64,000 nt of DNA from Flavipsychrobacter sp. (GTDB lineage: Bacteria > Bacteroidota > Bacteroidia > Chitinophagales > Chitinophagaceae). This document shows, one piece after another, positions 1 through 9,700 of the stretch. The DNA is taken from NCBI GenBank assembly GCA_031292525.1, contig JARLGY010000030.1, positions 124,001 through 188,000 on the forward strand, in the 5' to 3' direction. Under the pieces are notes generated by a model. That model saw nothing but the letters and a program-made list of their open reading frames with translations. It searched no databases and was not told where the DNA came from. The position numbers and the translations under genes are program-made. Each line of letters starts with the position of its first letter. Within the stretch, counting starts at the first letter, position 1.

Positions 1-1
1 A

Positions 2-493
2 TGGCTGGGTACAGTGGAAAAGATGAAGGCCCACAAGGATGGCATTTTGCACAGAGCATTCTCTGTATTTGTACTCAACAGCAATAACGAATTACTTATA
101 CAGCAACGAGCTGCTACAAAATATCATTCTGCAGGATTGTGGAGTAACACTTGCTGTTCTCACCCTATACCCGACGAAAGTACTATGGCCGGTGCTCATC
201 GCCGGCTAAGAGAAGAAATGGGATTCGATTGTCCATTAAAAGAATTGTTTACCTTAAGATATAAGGCCGAGGTAGATAAAGGCCTTATAGAAAATGAATA
301 CGACCATATTTACATTGGCTATTATGATGAGGCGGTACACATCAACCTTGATGAAGTAAGTGCTTTTAAATATATTTCCCTCGATGAACTTGAGCAATTG
401 ATGATTGATACACCTGCACTATTTACACCTTGGCTGCACCTCGCATTCCCCAGGTTCAAAGCACACCTTTCCACCCAACAGGTAAATGCATAA
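2..493 (+). CDS. idi: Isopentenyl-diphosphate delta-isomerase, type I (5' end cut by window)
   Basis: Interconverts isopentenyl and dimethylallyl diphosphate in the cytoplasm, feeding isoprenoid and carotenoid synthesis. The frame is open from base 2, so the true start lies upstream; the GTG at 14 is internal, because the preceding residues WLGT also belong to the usual N-terminus (V/M-EKM-AH--G-LHRAFSVF). Family marks are the HRAFSVF strand, the catalytic-cysteine region SNTCCSHP, the Nudix-like helix RRLREEMGFD and the metal/acid motif ENEYDH. The last 8 bases overlap the start of the carotenoid desaturase, suggesting translational coupling and one pathway. Identity is secure; only the first few residues are missing. 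Confidence 0.95.
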   Translation, partial: WLGTVEKMKAHKDGILHRAFSVFVLNSNNELLIQQRAATKYHSAGLWSNTCCSHPIPDESTMAGAHRRLREEMGFDCPLKELFTLRYKAEVDKGLIENEYDHIYIGYYDEAVHINLDEVSAFKYISLDELEQLMIDTPALFTPWLHLAFPRFKAHLSTQQVNA

Positions 494-1964
494 AATAAAT
501 ATGAAACAGCACGTGGCGATAATTGGTGCTGGTGTTGCAGGATTGGCTACTGCTGCAAGGCTGGCAGTAAAAGGCTATAGCGTAAGTATATATGAACAGA
601 ACAGCAAACCTGGCGGCAAGCTGGGTTTACTAAAATTAAACGGTTATACCTGGGATACTGGCCCATCGCTATTTACACAACCACATTTGCTGCAACAGCT
701 ATTTACCGACTGTGGTAAAGACATAGGCAACTACCTGCACTATAAAATACTAGCCATAAACACACGTTACTTTTACGAAGATGGCACTCTATTAATATCC
801 TATAAAAACAGGCTTCAATTAGGTCCTGAAATAAAAGCCAAGCTGGATATTGATCCAGATGATCTCTTTAAATTTTTGGATGAGATTAAAGAAATGTATG
901 CACATATTGGCTCTATATTTCTTAACCAACCTATACACAGTTTGTGTACTTGGTGGGGCAAGCCAATAGTGACTGCTCTGCGCAAGGTGAAGTTACCATA
1001 TCTGTTTTCCTCCATGCACCAATATCATGTGCGTAGCCTACGACATCCTAAACTTGTGCAATTGTTTGATAGGTTTGCCACGTACAATGGAAGCAACCCA
1101 TACAGTGCACCCGCCGTGCTGTGTATGATAGCGCACCTGGAGATGAATGAAGGTGCATATTACCCAGCTGGTGGTATGATCAGTATTGCTGATGCGCTTT
1201 ATAATTTGTGTAAAGATCTGGGGGTTTCCTTTCACTTCGATACACTAGTGCAAAAAATAGAAAAGTGCAAACATAGTGTAACAGGCATTACAACAGCAAA
1301 CGGTACTATACCTGCTGATATTGTTGTCAGCAACAGCGATGTTTATTTTACCTACAAGAACCTGCTGGGTGATGGGAAAAAAGCGCAAAAAATAAAGCAG
1401 CAGGAGCGCAGCAGCAGTGCTGTTATTTTTTATTGGGGAATAAATAGATCTTTAAAACAGCTAGGGCTGCACAATATTTTTTTTGCTGAAGATTACAAGG
1501 CAGAGTTCAATGCCATCTTCAATACACACCAAGTGTATCACGACCCTACAGTGTATGTCAACATCACGTGTAAAATGGAGGCAAGTCATGCACCCGATGG
1601 TTGCGAGAACTGGTTTGTACTTGTAAATACTCCAGATGAACGTTATATAACATCGGAAGACATAACAGCTATCCGCAAGAATATTATTGATAAGCTCACC
1701 AGAATATTGGGCAAAAATATAGAACCCTATATCACCAACGAAGAGGTACTTAGTCCCGACCTTATAGCAAAGCAAACAAGCAGTTATCTTGGCGCATTAT
1801 ATGGTACCGCATCCAACAATAAAATAGCCGCTTTCCTGCGGCACAGCAACGTTTCGAGTGCCTACAGGAATCTATTCTTTGCCGGAGGTACTGTGCACCC
1901 TGGTGGTGGCATACCCTTGTGTTTGCGCTCAGCAAAGCTGGTAGCCGATGCAATTGAGAAATAA
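486..1964 (+). CDS. crtD: CrtI/CrtD-family carotenoid desaturase, probably 1-hydroxycarotenoid 3,4-desaturase
   Basis: An FAD-dependent desaturase of the phytoene desaturase superfamily, 492 residues. The N-terminal dinucleotide fold is GAGVAGLATAARLA, followed by the PGGKLG motif; the C-terminal FAD segment reads FAGGTVHPGGGIPL. The central stretch FDRFATYNGSNPYSAP and the following segment ending YYPAGGMISI resemble, from memory, flavobacterial CrtD enzymes more than phytoene desaturase CrtI, so 3,4-desaturation of a hydroxylated carotenoid is the favoured role. Overlap with idi supports a carotenoid operon continuing upstream of the window. ATG at 486 and at 501 are both possible starts; the second gives MKQHVAIIGAG. 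The alternative call is CrtI itself. Confidence 0.8.
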   Translation: MHKINMKQHVAIIGAGVAGLATAARLAVKGYSVSIYEQNSKPGGKLGLLKLNGYTWDTGPSLFTQPHLLQQLFTDCGKDIGNYLHYKILAINTRYFYEDGTLLISYKNRLQLGPEIKAKLDIDPDDLFKFLDEIKEMYAHIGSIFLNQPIHSLCTWWGKPIVTALRKVKLPYLFSSMHQYHVRSLRHPKLVQLFDRFATYNGSNPYSAPAVLCMIAHLEMNEGAYYPAGGMISIADALYNLCKDLGVSFHFDTLVQKIEKCKHSVTGITTANGTIPADIVVSNSDVYFTYKNLLGDGKKAQKIKQQERSSSAVIFYWGINRSLKQLGLHNIFFAEDYKAEFNAIFNTHQVYHDPTVYVNITCKMEASHAPDGCENWFVLVNTPDERYITSEDITAIRKNIIDKLTRILGKNIEPYITNEEVLSPDLIAKQTSSYLGALYGTASNNKIAAFLRHSNVSSAYRNLFFAGGTVHPGGGIPLCLRSAKLVADAIEK

Positions 1965-1967
1965 AAA

Positions 1968-3422
1968 TTATTGCGCTTTATAACACCCCAAATTAGGCGT
2001 TGTTACCCATTGCACACCATCAAGATCGGTATTGTATGGTGCATAAACAATGGGGATACCTGTTGCGGCAGCCGGCGATGTGGTAGGTATATGAAAATCG
2101 AAGTTGTCGGTATTTTTAAACATAGGATCCATATTGGCAATGCAGTTGAACAATTTGGATTGGGCAAAATGTTCTATAGAATCGGCACGGTACAAACAGT
2201 TTTGCATATAGAAATTAAAAACGCCACCAGGCAGGGAGTCGCAAGCAAATTCAGTACTCAAACCACCCCATATTATGCAATTGCGCATTACCCCATTCAA
2301 GTCGCCCGCTGTGTAGTGGGTATCATCAATAGCATAGTAGTTCAGTATGGCAACAGTACCATTGTCGGTATGCGCTACATTGTTGGTAGCAAAGCAGGCA
2401 AAACTGCAATTGTTTATACTATAGGTTCCACCTTGCAATAGTGCAAGCGCCTGGGCACCACAGGTATTAATGCGACAGTTATACATGTTAAGAGATCCTC
2501 CAAAGCTAAGGATACCATAGCCAATAGAATTCTCAACAATACAGTGGTCCATAGCGAGCTGGGTAGTGGTGCTGGTGGTATTTACATTCAACTGTATAGC
2601 CGCAGGGGAAAATACAGATGTGCCCAGGTTGGTACTACCACCGCAATTTTTGAGTATTGTGTAAGCCATAGTATCGCCTGAACTGCGGCCATCAAAGTAT
2701 AATCCCCCCCACTCTCCGGGATAACCAACGTAACCATAGTAAGATCGATCCAGTCTATCGCCCTGGATGACAACAGAATCTGTTGGAGTACCCAATATTT
2801 TAAGTTTACCCAGCACAAACAACCGCGAATCCTGGTTCACATATATCCGTGTGCCTGCAGCAATCGTAAGCGTAGCCGCGCTGTCTACTTCAGCATTGTG
2901 TAATATCACATAAGGTAGCTTATCCTGTGTACCCCAAGGGATGGGTGTGCCTTCCAGCACACTATCTATAATGTAATGTGCATTCTGTCCAAATGCCGTA
3001 AAGGGCACATTATAATCCTGCCCATTCATTGTAGCTATAAAATCGTCTGTAACTATAAATGGAGTAGCGGCATTAGTAGGATCTATATTCACTGTAGCAA
3101 ATACATAGATGCTGTCATGTGCTCTTACCTTCAGGTTGGTTTGTGTATTACCCTGGAAACCGTCAACATTCAAATGAAAATAGCTGCTTGCACCATTCTG
3201 CAAGTGTACAGAGCTGATCACTACATCTTCGTTCTGCGGATTAAATATTTTGAATGAAGTGGTGAAACTTCCTGCAGCAGTAAATACCGTATCAAACATC
3301 AGTGTATCTACTGAAAAGGTGATACGGCCTCCATTAGTCAACGTCTTCGTTTTCTTACACGATGTGCCTAAAGCCATCACTGTGGCAATAAGTATAATAA
3401 TGTATCCTGGTTTAAAGTGCAT
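1968..3422 (-). CDS. Secreted lipoprotein with right-handed beta-helix-like region
   Basis: A 484-residue exported lipoprotein of unknown function. The N-terminus has a hydrophobic segment and a lipobox ending LGTSC, with cysteine near residue 22, so it is probably anchored in the outer membrane. After an early beta-sandwich-like part, residues about 160-430 contain short repeated strands with N-C-x-I/F patterns (CIVENS, CRINTCG, CSFACF, CIIWGG), typical of a parallel beta-helix with asparagine/cysteine ladders. The C-terminus mentions no sorting domain. It converges with crtD, with only 3 bases between stop codons. Proteins of this build are common in Bacteroidota surfaces; substrate binding or adhesion would be a guess. 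Confidence 0.75.
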   Translation of the reverse strand: MHFKPGYIIILIATVMALGTSCKKTKTLTNGGRITFSVDTLMFDTVFTAAGSFTTSFKIFNPQNEDVVISSVHLQNGASSYFHLNVDGFQGNTQTNLKVRAHDSIYVFATVNIDPTNAATPFIVTDDFIATMNGQDYNVPFTAFGQNAHYIIDSVLEGTPIPWGTQDKLPYVILHNAEVDSAATLTIAAGTRIYVNQDSRLFVLGKLKILGTPTDSVVIQGDRLDRSYYGYVGYPGEWGGLYFDGRSSGDTMAYTILKNCGGSTNLGTSVFSPAAIQLNVNTTSTTTQLAMDHCIVENSIGYGILSFGGSLNMYNCRINTCGAQALALLQGGTYSINNCSFACFATNNVAHTDNGTVAILNYYAIDDTHYTAGDLNGVMRNCIIWGGLSTEFACDSLPGGVFNFYMQNCLYRADSIEHFAQSKLFNCIANMDPMFKNTDNFDFHIPTTSPAAATGIPIVYAPYNTDLDGVQWVTTPNLGCYKAQ

Positions 3423-3474
3423 GAATGTTGGTTATGGAGGCGTAAAATTAGTGAAGTGTTCTTATAACGTGTTG

Positions 3475-3482
3475 CAAACTTA
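3475..3482 (-). promoter_or_regulatory. Bacteroidota-type -7 box for the beta-helix lipoprotein
   Basis: Read on the minus strand the sequence is TAAGTTTG, an exact match to the Bacteroidota -7 consensus TAnnTTTG. It lies 52 bases before the lipoprotein ATG at 3422. No TTG was found at the expected -33 spacing. It is paired back-to-back with the box at 3554, forming a short divergent promoter region. Confidence 0.4.
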
Positions 3483-3553
3483 AATATTATATGAGTCCAT
3501 GCGGTCTCTTAAAATAAAGGTGGGTTTATCTGTATTTTAAGCTAAATGCAAAG

Positions 3554-3561
3554 TACTTTTG
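3554..3561 (+). promoter_or_regulatory. Bacteroidota-type -7 box for the SAM hydrolase gene
   Basis: TACTTTTG matches TAnnTTTG exactly and ends 10 bases before the ATG at 3572, implying a very short leader. No good -33 TTG is visible. The same arrangement recurs before uvrD and truB. Confidence 0.45.
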
Positions 3562-3571
3562 CACCCTGCAT

Positions 3572-4357
3572 ATGAGTTGTATCACCCTGCTAACAGATTT
3601 CGGCCTCCAGGATGCCACCGTGGCGTCAGCTAAAGGCATTTTGATGCAGCATACACCGCTGTTACCTATTGTTGATATATCTCACCAGGTAACACCTCAT
3701 CAAGTAATGCAGGCAGCATATTTGCTACTGTCAGCCTATAAAAATTTTCCACCAGGCACATGTCATGTAGTGTTGGTAAATGTGTTTTATGATAAGGCTC
3801 CAAGAATGGTGCTGTGCGAAAAAGATAGACATTATTTCCTGGCACCTGATAACGGCCTACTGTCCCTGGCCTTTAATGAAACTGAGGGCTATAGTTGTTA
3901 TCAGTGGCACCATGAATCCACTTTTAAAGATTGGCTAAATGAGACCGGCAAAGCTATTGAACATATACAGGTAGCAACTGAAAAAAATGCATACACGCCA
4001 TGTACGCTGCAAAAAGCTACAGACAGATATGCACCTAAAATTAATGCCGATAGCGCAGAGTGCCGGGTAATACATATAGATCACTACGAAAACATAATTG
4101 TGAATATAACCCGTGAGCAGTTTGAAACAGCTGCAAGGGGCCGCAACTTCAGGATAGAATACATGCGTGGCGAAGCCATAACAACATTAAACCACAGCTA
4201 TGCTGAAGTGAAAAAAAGCGAACGGTTATGCCGTTTCAATAGTGCTGGTTATCTTGAAATTGCTATAAAAGATGGCAATGCAGCAGGTCTTTTTGGACTA
4301 CGGGTTTACCAGGAACAACATGTCATCTACAACAGTATAAAAATATTTTTCGAATGA
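3572..4357 (+). CDS. SAM hydroxide adenosyltransferase (SAM hydrolase, DUF62 family)
   Basis: A 261-residue member of the family that also includes fluorinase and chlorinase. Bacterial housekeeping members split S-adenosylmethionine with water into adenosine and methionine. The signature N-terminus LLTDFGLQD, the motif VDISHQV at about residue 34 and APDNGLLSLAF at about residue 91 fit the N-terminal SAM-binding domain; the C-terminal part is the expected small beta-barrel domain. Nothing indicates halogenase activity. The final four bases (ATGA) overlap the next gene, so the two are probably co-translated. Physiological role in the family is still poorly defined. Confidence 0.9.
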   Translation: MSCITLLTDFGLQDATVASAKGILMQHTPLLPIVDISHQVTPHQVMQAAYLLLSAYKNFPPGTCHVVLVNVFYDKAPRMVLCEKDRHYFLAPDNGLLSLAFNETEGYSCYQWHHESTFKDWLNETGKAIEHIQVATEKNAYTPCTLQKATDRYAPKINADSAECRVIHIDHYENIIVNITREQFETAARGRNFRIEYMRGEAITTLNHSYAEVKKSERLCRFNSAGYLEIAIKDGNAAGLFGLRVYQEQHVIYNSIKIFFE

Positions 4358-4650
4358 TTCTCCGCATCGTACAGATGACATTCAGATCTGAGTGTATAGA
4401 CGATTTCAAGCTGCTGTTTGATGAAAGAAAATCAATGATCCGGAATTTTGAAGGATGTAGGCACTTAGAGCTATGGCAGGATGCTACAAACCCTAATATT
4501 TTCTTCACATACAGTAACTGGGAAAGCGAAGTTGCGTTAAACCACTATCGTTTTTCGGATCTGTTTAAAGACACATGGAGCAAAACTAAGGTACTATTTG
4601 CTGAAAAGGCTAGCGCCTGGAGTGTAAATAGGATTATAGAAGTACAATAA
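4354..4650 (+). CDS. Antibiotic biosynthesis monooxygenase (ABM)-like small protein
   Basis: A 98-residue protein with the dimeric alpha/beta-barrel (ferredoxin-like) pattern of the ABM superfamily: an N-terminal strand RIVQMTF, a helix around residues 15-28, the segment GCRHLELWQD, then TYSNWESEVALNHYRFS, the usual W-x-S/D...L..H-x-x-S element. Such proteins are heme-degrading or quinone-forming monooxygenases or simple isomerase-like folds; the substrate cannot be told here. It starts inside the SAM hydrolase stop codon (ATGA), a tight two-gene unit, and converges with the HIT gene 7 bases away. Confidence 0.75.
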   Translation: MILRIVQMTFRSECIDDFKLLFDERKSMIRNFEGCRHLELWQDATNPNIFFTYSNWESEVALNHYRFSDLFKDTWSKTKVLFAEKASAWSVNRIIEVQ

Positions 4651-4657
4651 GGATAGG

Positions 4658-5050
4658 TTACATATGTGCGAGTATCTGTTGCTGCACTAATTTTAATGCT
4701 TCTGCATCCAGTTTCAATTTAGGTCGGGTAAAATTGAGGTCGTCTGCACTGTTTATGGGCAACAGGTGCATATGCGCATGTGGCACTTCAAGTCCCACCA
4801 CACTAATACCGCACCTGTTGCACGTAAACCCAGCTTCAATAGCCTTGGCAATTGGCTTTGCAAAGACAAGCCATTCAGCCAGCAAGCTATCATCTACATC
4901 AAATATTTTGTCTACCTCTACTTTGGGTACAACAAGCACATGCCCATGTACCAGGGGAAATACATCCAGGAACGCGTAAAAATGATCGTTTTCGGCGATC
5001 TTGTAAGAGGGTATCTCTCCCGCTATTATCCTGGAAAATATATTGGCCAT
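4658..5050 (-). CDS. HIT family nucleotide-binding protein
   Basis: A 130-residue histidine-triad protein, the full length for the HINT/Fhit-like class. The N-terminus has the conserved FSRIIAGEIPSYKI, the middle HGHVLVVPK, and the catalytic triad VPHAHMHLLPI at about residues 89-99. Members hydrolyse nucleotide phosphoramidates or dinucleoside polyphosphates in the cytoplasm. It follows greA on the same strand with a single base between stop and start, so the two form an operon, an order often seen in Bacteroidota. Confidence 0.93.
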   Translation of the reverse strand: MANIFSRIIAGEIPSYKIAENDHFYAFLDVFPLVHGHVLVVPKVEVDKIFDVDDSLLAEWLVFAKPIAKAIEAGFTCNRCGISVVGLEVPHAHMHLLPINSADDLNFTRPKLKLDAEALKLVQQQILAHM

Positions 5051-5051
5051 A

Positions 5052-5525
5052 TTAAATAGAAATATGCTCTACTTTAAACTTCATTATACCATTGGGGGCT
5101 GTTACCTCAGCCACTTCTCCTATCGCCTTCCCTAGAAGTCCTTTGCCAATAGGAGAGGTTACCGATATTTTACCTGCCTTCAAGTCTGCTTCTTGTTCAG
5201 AAACAATCTGATATTCCATAGTTTTTTTACTAGCTAGATTAGTCACCTTCACCTTACTGAGGATAGATACCTTGCTGATGTCTATATCTTTTGCGTCTAG
5301 TATGCGTGCAGATATTACTGCATTTTCTAATTGTGCTACCCGCGCTTCATGATGGCCTTGAGCCTCCTTTGCAGCATCGTATTCAGCATTCTCCTTTAAA
5401 TCACCCTTCTCTCTTGCCTCTGCAATTTGACGGGCTATTTCGGCCCTGCCTGTTGTTTTCAACTGGGTGAGCTCTTCTTTCATTTGTTCCAAAGTTTCCT
5501 TACTTACATAGTTTACTCCAGACAT
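5052..5525 (-). CDS. greA: Transcription elongation factor GreA
   Basis: Binds the secondary channel of RNA polymerase and stimulates cleavage of backtracked transcripts. The 157-residue protein has the standard length. The N-terminal coiled-coil hairpin (about residues 1-75) carries the acidic tip region KGDLKENAEYDAAKEAQ, and the C-terminal FKBP-like domain ends with the conserved ISVTSPIGKGLLGKAIGE segment. First gene of the greA-HIT pair. The ATG at 5525 is preceded by AT-rich sequence. Confidence 0.97.
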   Translation of the reverse strand: MSGVNYVSKETLEQMKEELTQLKTTGRAEIARQIAEAREKGDLKENAEYDAAKEAQGHHEARVAQLENAVISARILDAKDIDISKVSILSKVKVTNLASKKTMEYQIVSEQEADLKAGKISVTSPIGKGLLGKAIGEVAEVTAPNGIMKFKVEHISI

Positions 5526-5550
5526 TATGTATTTATATTTAGCGGTTTAA

Positions 5551-5589
5551 GAAAAAAAATACAACGCTCCTGTTTTAGCAGAAGCGTTG
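5551..5589 (-). terminator. Rho-independent terminator after the PorV-like gene
   Basis: On the minus strand an 11-bp stem (arms 5579-5589 and 5562-5572, one G-T pair) with a 6-base loop is followed by eight T residues (5552-5559). It lies 27 bases past the stop codon of the gene ending at 5616 and closes the TonB/cargo/PorV cluster. Confidence 0.85.
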
Positions 5590-5615
5590 CAAGATGCAAT
5601 TTACAATATTTTATC

Positions 5616-6704
5616 CTATCTGTGAGAAAAACGGAGGGAAAACATATGCACCCCGTTTGCTGGACGTTGTGTAGGTCTGTAAGAATAATCTACAGAAAGC
5701 ATTGGACCACTTGATCCTAACTTGGTCTGTAAAGTAACACCAGCTGCAAGACCTGTATATAAAGTGGTACTTGTTGCAGAATTACCTATACCATTCTCAT
5801 AGCGATATGCAGCACGCAAGCCAACCATATTCATGAACCAGTATTCCAACCCTAATCCCAGGTTATCATTATTAAAAGAGTTAGACTGGAAATCTCCCAT
5901 TACAGTAAGCTTATGCTTAGCAGAGGAAGTATCAGTGCTCCTATGCTCTTGATCCAGGTAAAAGTCGTAAGACAAACCAAGGTTCAGATAAGTAGGCATT
6001 GGGAAAAGATCAGATGGATAAGTAGTGGTAGCGCTAAATGTTGGCGCTGCCTGCGGGTTTTCGCCATTTATAGAGAACCCATTACCAGAGAACCTCATAT
6101 TAGTACCCAGGTTGCGTAAAGTAATACCAAAATGAAAATTATCATCTTTACCGGTAATATACTGAACGCCAGCTTCAAAACATGCACCTGTTGCTGATAT
6201 ACTCCCCACCTGTTCAGAAACGTAAGTTGCAGCAGCACCAGCACGTATGCTGTTAGAAAATTCTTTTGCAAAACCAAGTTCAACGTTAAGGAACTGCGGA
6301 TGATATGTACCGCCTGTACCTTCTGGATTATTGTAATCAGTTATTGTGATGTCACCAAAACCCATTGACATTACATTTAGACCTACAACACCCACATTAC
6401 CTAGCTTGGCAGAGATCGCGGCATCGTTAATGGTTATGTTTGAACCTGTAAGGTACACACCATGAGAAAGACCAATATCCAGCTTTCCCGATTCGGCAAG
6501 CCCAGCTATGTTATTCTTCATAGCTTCCACACCTGTTACATAAGCTGTATTCATGCCAAATACACCTGTTGATTGCGCCCAAGGATTGATCAACAGCTCT
6601 GTAGCCCCTGCCTGCCCTGTACGGTCTTTATTGCCTGCAAAAGACTCAACAGATACGCCCATAAGGCCCGCTAATAAAATGGCACTGATAGAAAGATGTT
6701 TCAT
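5616..6704 (-). CDS. PorV/PorQ-like outer-membrane beta-barrel protein
   Basis: A 362-residue barrel of the FadL-like PorV/PorQ group, which in T9SS shuttles or holds cargo at the cell surface. I chose the ATG at 6704 over an upstream start because it gives a clean signal peptide (MKHLSISAILLAG...VESFAG). The mature protein begins GQAGATELLINPWAQSTG, the hallmark N-terminus of the family, followed by GMNTAYVTGVEAMKNNIAGL. The rest alternates glycine and aromatic residues and ends in the barrel-closing motif FSLRFSHR. It sits downstream of a large exported protein and a TonB receptor, a recurring grouping in this phylum. Which of PorV or PorQ it corresponds to, if either, cannot be settled by eye. 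Confidence 0.8.
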   Translation of the reverse strand: MKHLSISAILLAGLMGVSVESFAGNKDRTGQAGATELLINPWAQSTGVFGMNTAYVTGVEAMKNNIAGLAESGKLDIGLSHGVYLTGSNITINDAAISAKLGNVGVVGLNVMSMGFGDITITDYNNPEGTGGTYHPQFLNVELGFAKEFSNSIRAGAAATYVSEQVGSISATGACFEAGVQYITGKDDNFHFGITLRNLGTNMRFSGNGFSINGENPQAAPTFSATTTYPSDLFPMPTYLNLGLSYDFYLDQEHRSTDTSSAKHKLTVMGDFQSNSFNNDNLGLGLEYWFMNMVGLRAAYRYENGIGNSATSTTLYTGLAAGVTLQTKLGSSGPMLSVDYSYRPTQRPANGVHMFSLRFSHR

Positions 6705-6760
6705 ATTACTAAGTGATCTTTTATACTGCACGGTTATACCGGTTATAATTTTATAATTTA

Positions 6761-9700
6761 TTAATAAGTTGTAATATCAATTGGCCTTGTAGCACCAAAC
6801 CAGCGCACAACCTTCTCACCTATACCCTCGGCTTTAACATCTATGATATACATACCGCTGGCTACTGCTAAACCAATAGAATTGCGGATATCCCAATCAA
6901 TGTAAGACGAGTTAGCATCTGATTTTGTCAGCGACCTGATAAGTGAACCATCAAGAGAATATATGTATATCTCTGCTTTAGCTGGCAAGTTGATGATCCG
7001 CACCTTGGTATCCAAGCGAGAACTTTCGTATCCAGAATAACCGTAGTAAGGATTTGGTACAACGTTAATTCTATCCAATAAGGCATTCTTATTGGTATTA
7101 TCTGATACCGGCGTAGGTGTAAGATCCCTTGTACTGAAAGAGTATAATGGGAAACCATTGTTAGCCAGGCCAGTTGCCTGGGTACCACCTGTAGGATTCG
7201 GATTATTAGGTGCAGCGAGGTTAACAGGATTAGTTGCTCCCGTATTAAAGAATGCATACGGACGTGTTACGCGCATTCTTAACCTTGTAGTTGTAGGTAT
7301 TATACCATCTTTAATTGACAACAATGGCACATTAGGACTTCTTGTTGGTAAGCCAACCCACTGTATGGTCTGGTATGTACTCTGACGTGGCAAAGGAGCC
7401 GGATTGTTTATACCTTTATTGAATGCTTTACTGCTATCATACCTCGTACCTAAAACGTAAACAAAATGTTTGCCGCCAAATACCGGTGATTGATCGAATT
7501 GATTTAACATAGTAGAAGTAGGATTCCAAATCATATCACTACCATTGTCAGAAGAGAGCCAGGAATCTTCACCGAATACTATATTTAAACGTTCACCCGT
7601 TTCTTGGTTGATGGCATATCCAGGGAACAGAGACATTCCTGAATCTAATAATGCTTCTGGGTGCAGTACATGTGTCCCGGGTGTTTGGTAAACAGGATTA
7701 CCATTCTTATCATAATCACCCGCCCAGCTCGGATGTCTCCTTGGGCTAAAACGTGGAGCACCTCCCTGGGCCAGGGCTGTCACCTCTTCCATTTCCATCA
7801 CGGTGCATGCCGTCCATTTAGTCTTATCAGAAGTAAAGATGATATCTACACTTGCTATACCGTTTAAACCAGTCAAATTTACTGTATTCACAAGTGCGGG
7901 TGCAAAACCACAAACACCGAATTTTGCTACAGAGTCTGATGTTTGCCATTCAGCAGCAAGCGCATAAGGAGCCCAGGTACTCTTGGTCAATGTATAATTA
8001 CTGAGCATATTCCCGTAAGCATCTACCAGATCATAAGTATAATCTTGATATTTACATAAAATCTTACCATTAGCAACAGCATTTTTGGGCGCTGTATCAG
8101 AACCACTGCGCTCCCAGTTAAAGACGTTACCACTATCTGAACCATCTTGCACACCTGCAAGCCAAGGTTTAGATTGATCGTCATAAACAACGTTAGATCC
8201 TATATAGCCATTGCCACTAGATGGGTTATCACCGGGGCGCTGAACCTGATTTATGGTTAAAGAGATACCATAATCACTTAATATCTGTTCATTGATCTGG
8301 TTCAGGCTGTCTTCACTATATATGGTAACAGATGTACCGTTTCCAGTACCTGTAAGCTGCCAATAACTTGAAGATCCTATCACGCCTTTATCATATCCGT
8401 TTGCAGCACTTACTGGACCTTTAATAGCCAGCTGCCAATCCATAGGTTTCACCAATACCGGATCTATAACTTTTACATCGATAGGACCGGCACCTTGCAA
8501 ATATGTAGGTTGCTGAATAATGTTTCCTAGTATTGCAGAATCTTCTAATACTGGGTTAATTTGCAGATTATTACCTCCGTTACCTGTACCCATTAATCTT
8601 TTTATAATAACACCACTTCCATAGTCTGCATTGATAACAGTACCCATATCACCATTAGAAGGGTTTGGTATTGCTGCAATAACCTGTATCGGAGTACTAC
8701 CCTCACCATGAGAGCTTTCCAGATAAGGAACATCCTGTGTAGCATCAATGTTGCTGGGATCAAAACCACCAGTCCCGGTAAATTCCGTTTTCTTTACATA
8801 AGAGAAATCATTATAAGCATAAGCGATAGCCACAAAATAATAGGTCTTGTAATTTACCAATGATTTGTCGTTGGTAGTTGAAAACGCATCCTGTGTGATC
8901 TCAAAACTATGCACGATTCCGCTATCCCTACCATTAACCTTAAGTTGAGATTGATATTGTGCCCCGGTAGTTGTTGATGTAGAACCTGCAAGGTCTGTAC
9001 GTTTCACCCAATTCACAAGCTTAGTGATACTATCGTGAATATCACACTCAAATACTTCGGCCGCCTTGGTAGGATCAATTTCTCCGTTTGAACCATAGAT
9101 AGATGCAGGAGTTACTGAACCATCGGCCAATTGAAACACCCGGTACCCTTCAAACTTGTAAAGTGAATCTGCTTTGTGAAGTATCTTAGATGCCTTCACT
9201 ACAGGTTGATGATATTTAAGACTATCAGAATAGCCATATTGTTCCTTGTAGTTATTACTACCATAATCATTAACAAGGTAGAAAGCAAGGTGCTTATCCA
9301 GTTGTCTTACAACCATACGCGGAGCCTGTGGTCCTTCAATCTGTTTAAAATTATTATCAAACAATGCTTGCGCCTGGTCATCAATAGCTTCTATGGTTTT
9401 GAAGCTGGTTGATGGACAACCACCTACTCCTGGTGCCCATACGCAACCGAAAGTAATATTATTACTTGCTCCTGGAGTCAAGGTAAACGGTCCGGCAGAT
9501 TCAATAAAGCGACGGTCACCTGGCAGGTTACCGCAGGCACACTCAGACCATTGCGTATTGTCCGAAGGATCGCCGGTAAATACAAAGTGCGATGCAGGAC
9601 CCGTTCCATAACCTGTTGTAGGTATGCCGGCCCCCTTAAAGTCATCAGCAAAACGTGAACCGGTAAGTACAGAACCGGTCATATAATAATATATACCAAT

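Noticed and set aside
3572-4357. Fluorinase or chlorinase
   Set aside because: The family is shared, but no halogenase-specific insertion or gene context is visible, and the SAM hydrolase housekeeping type is far more common.
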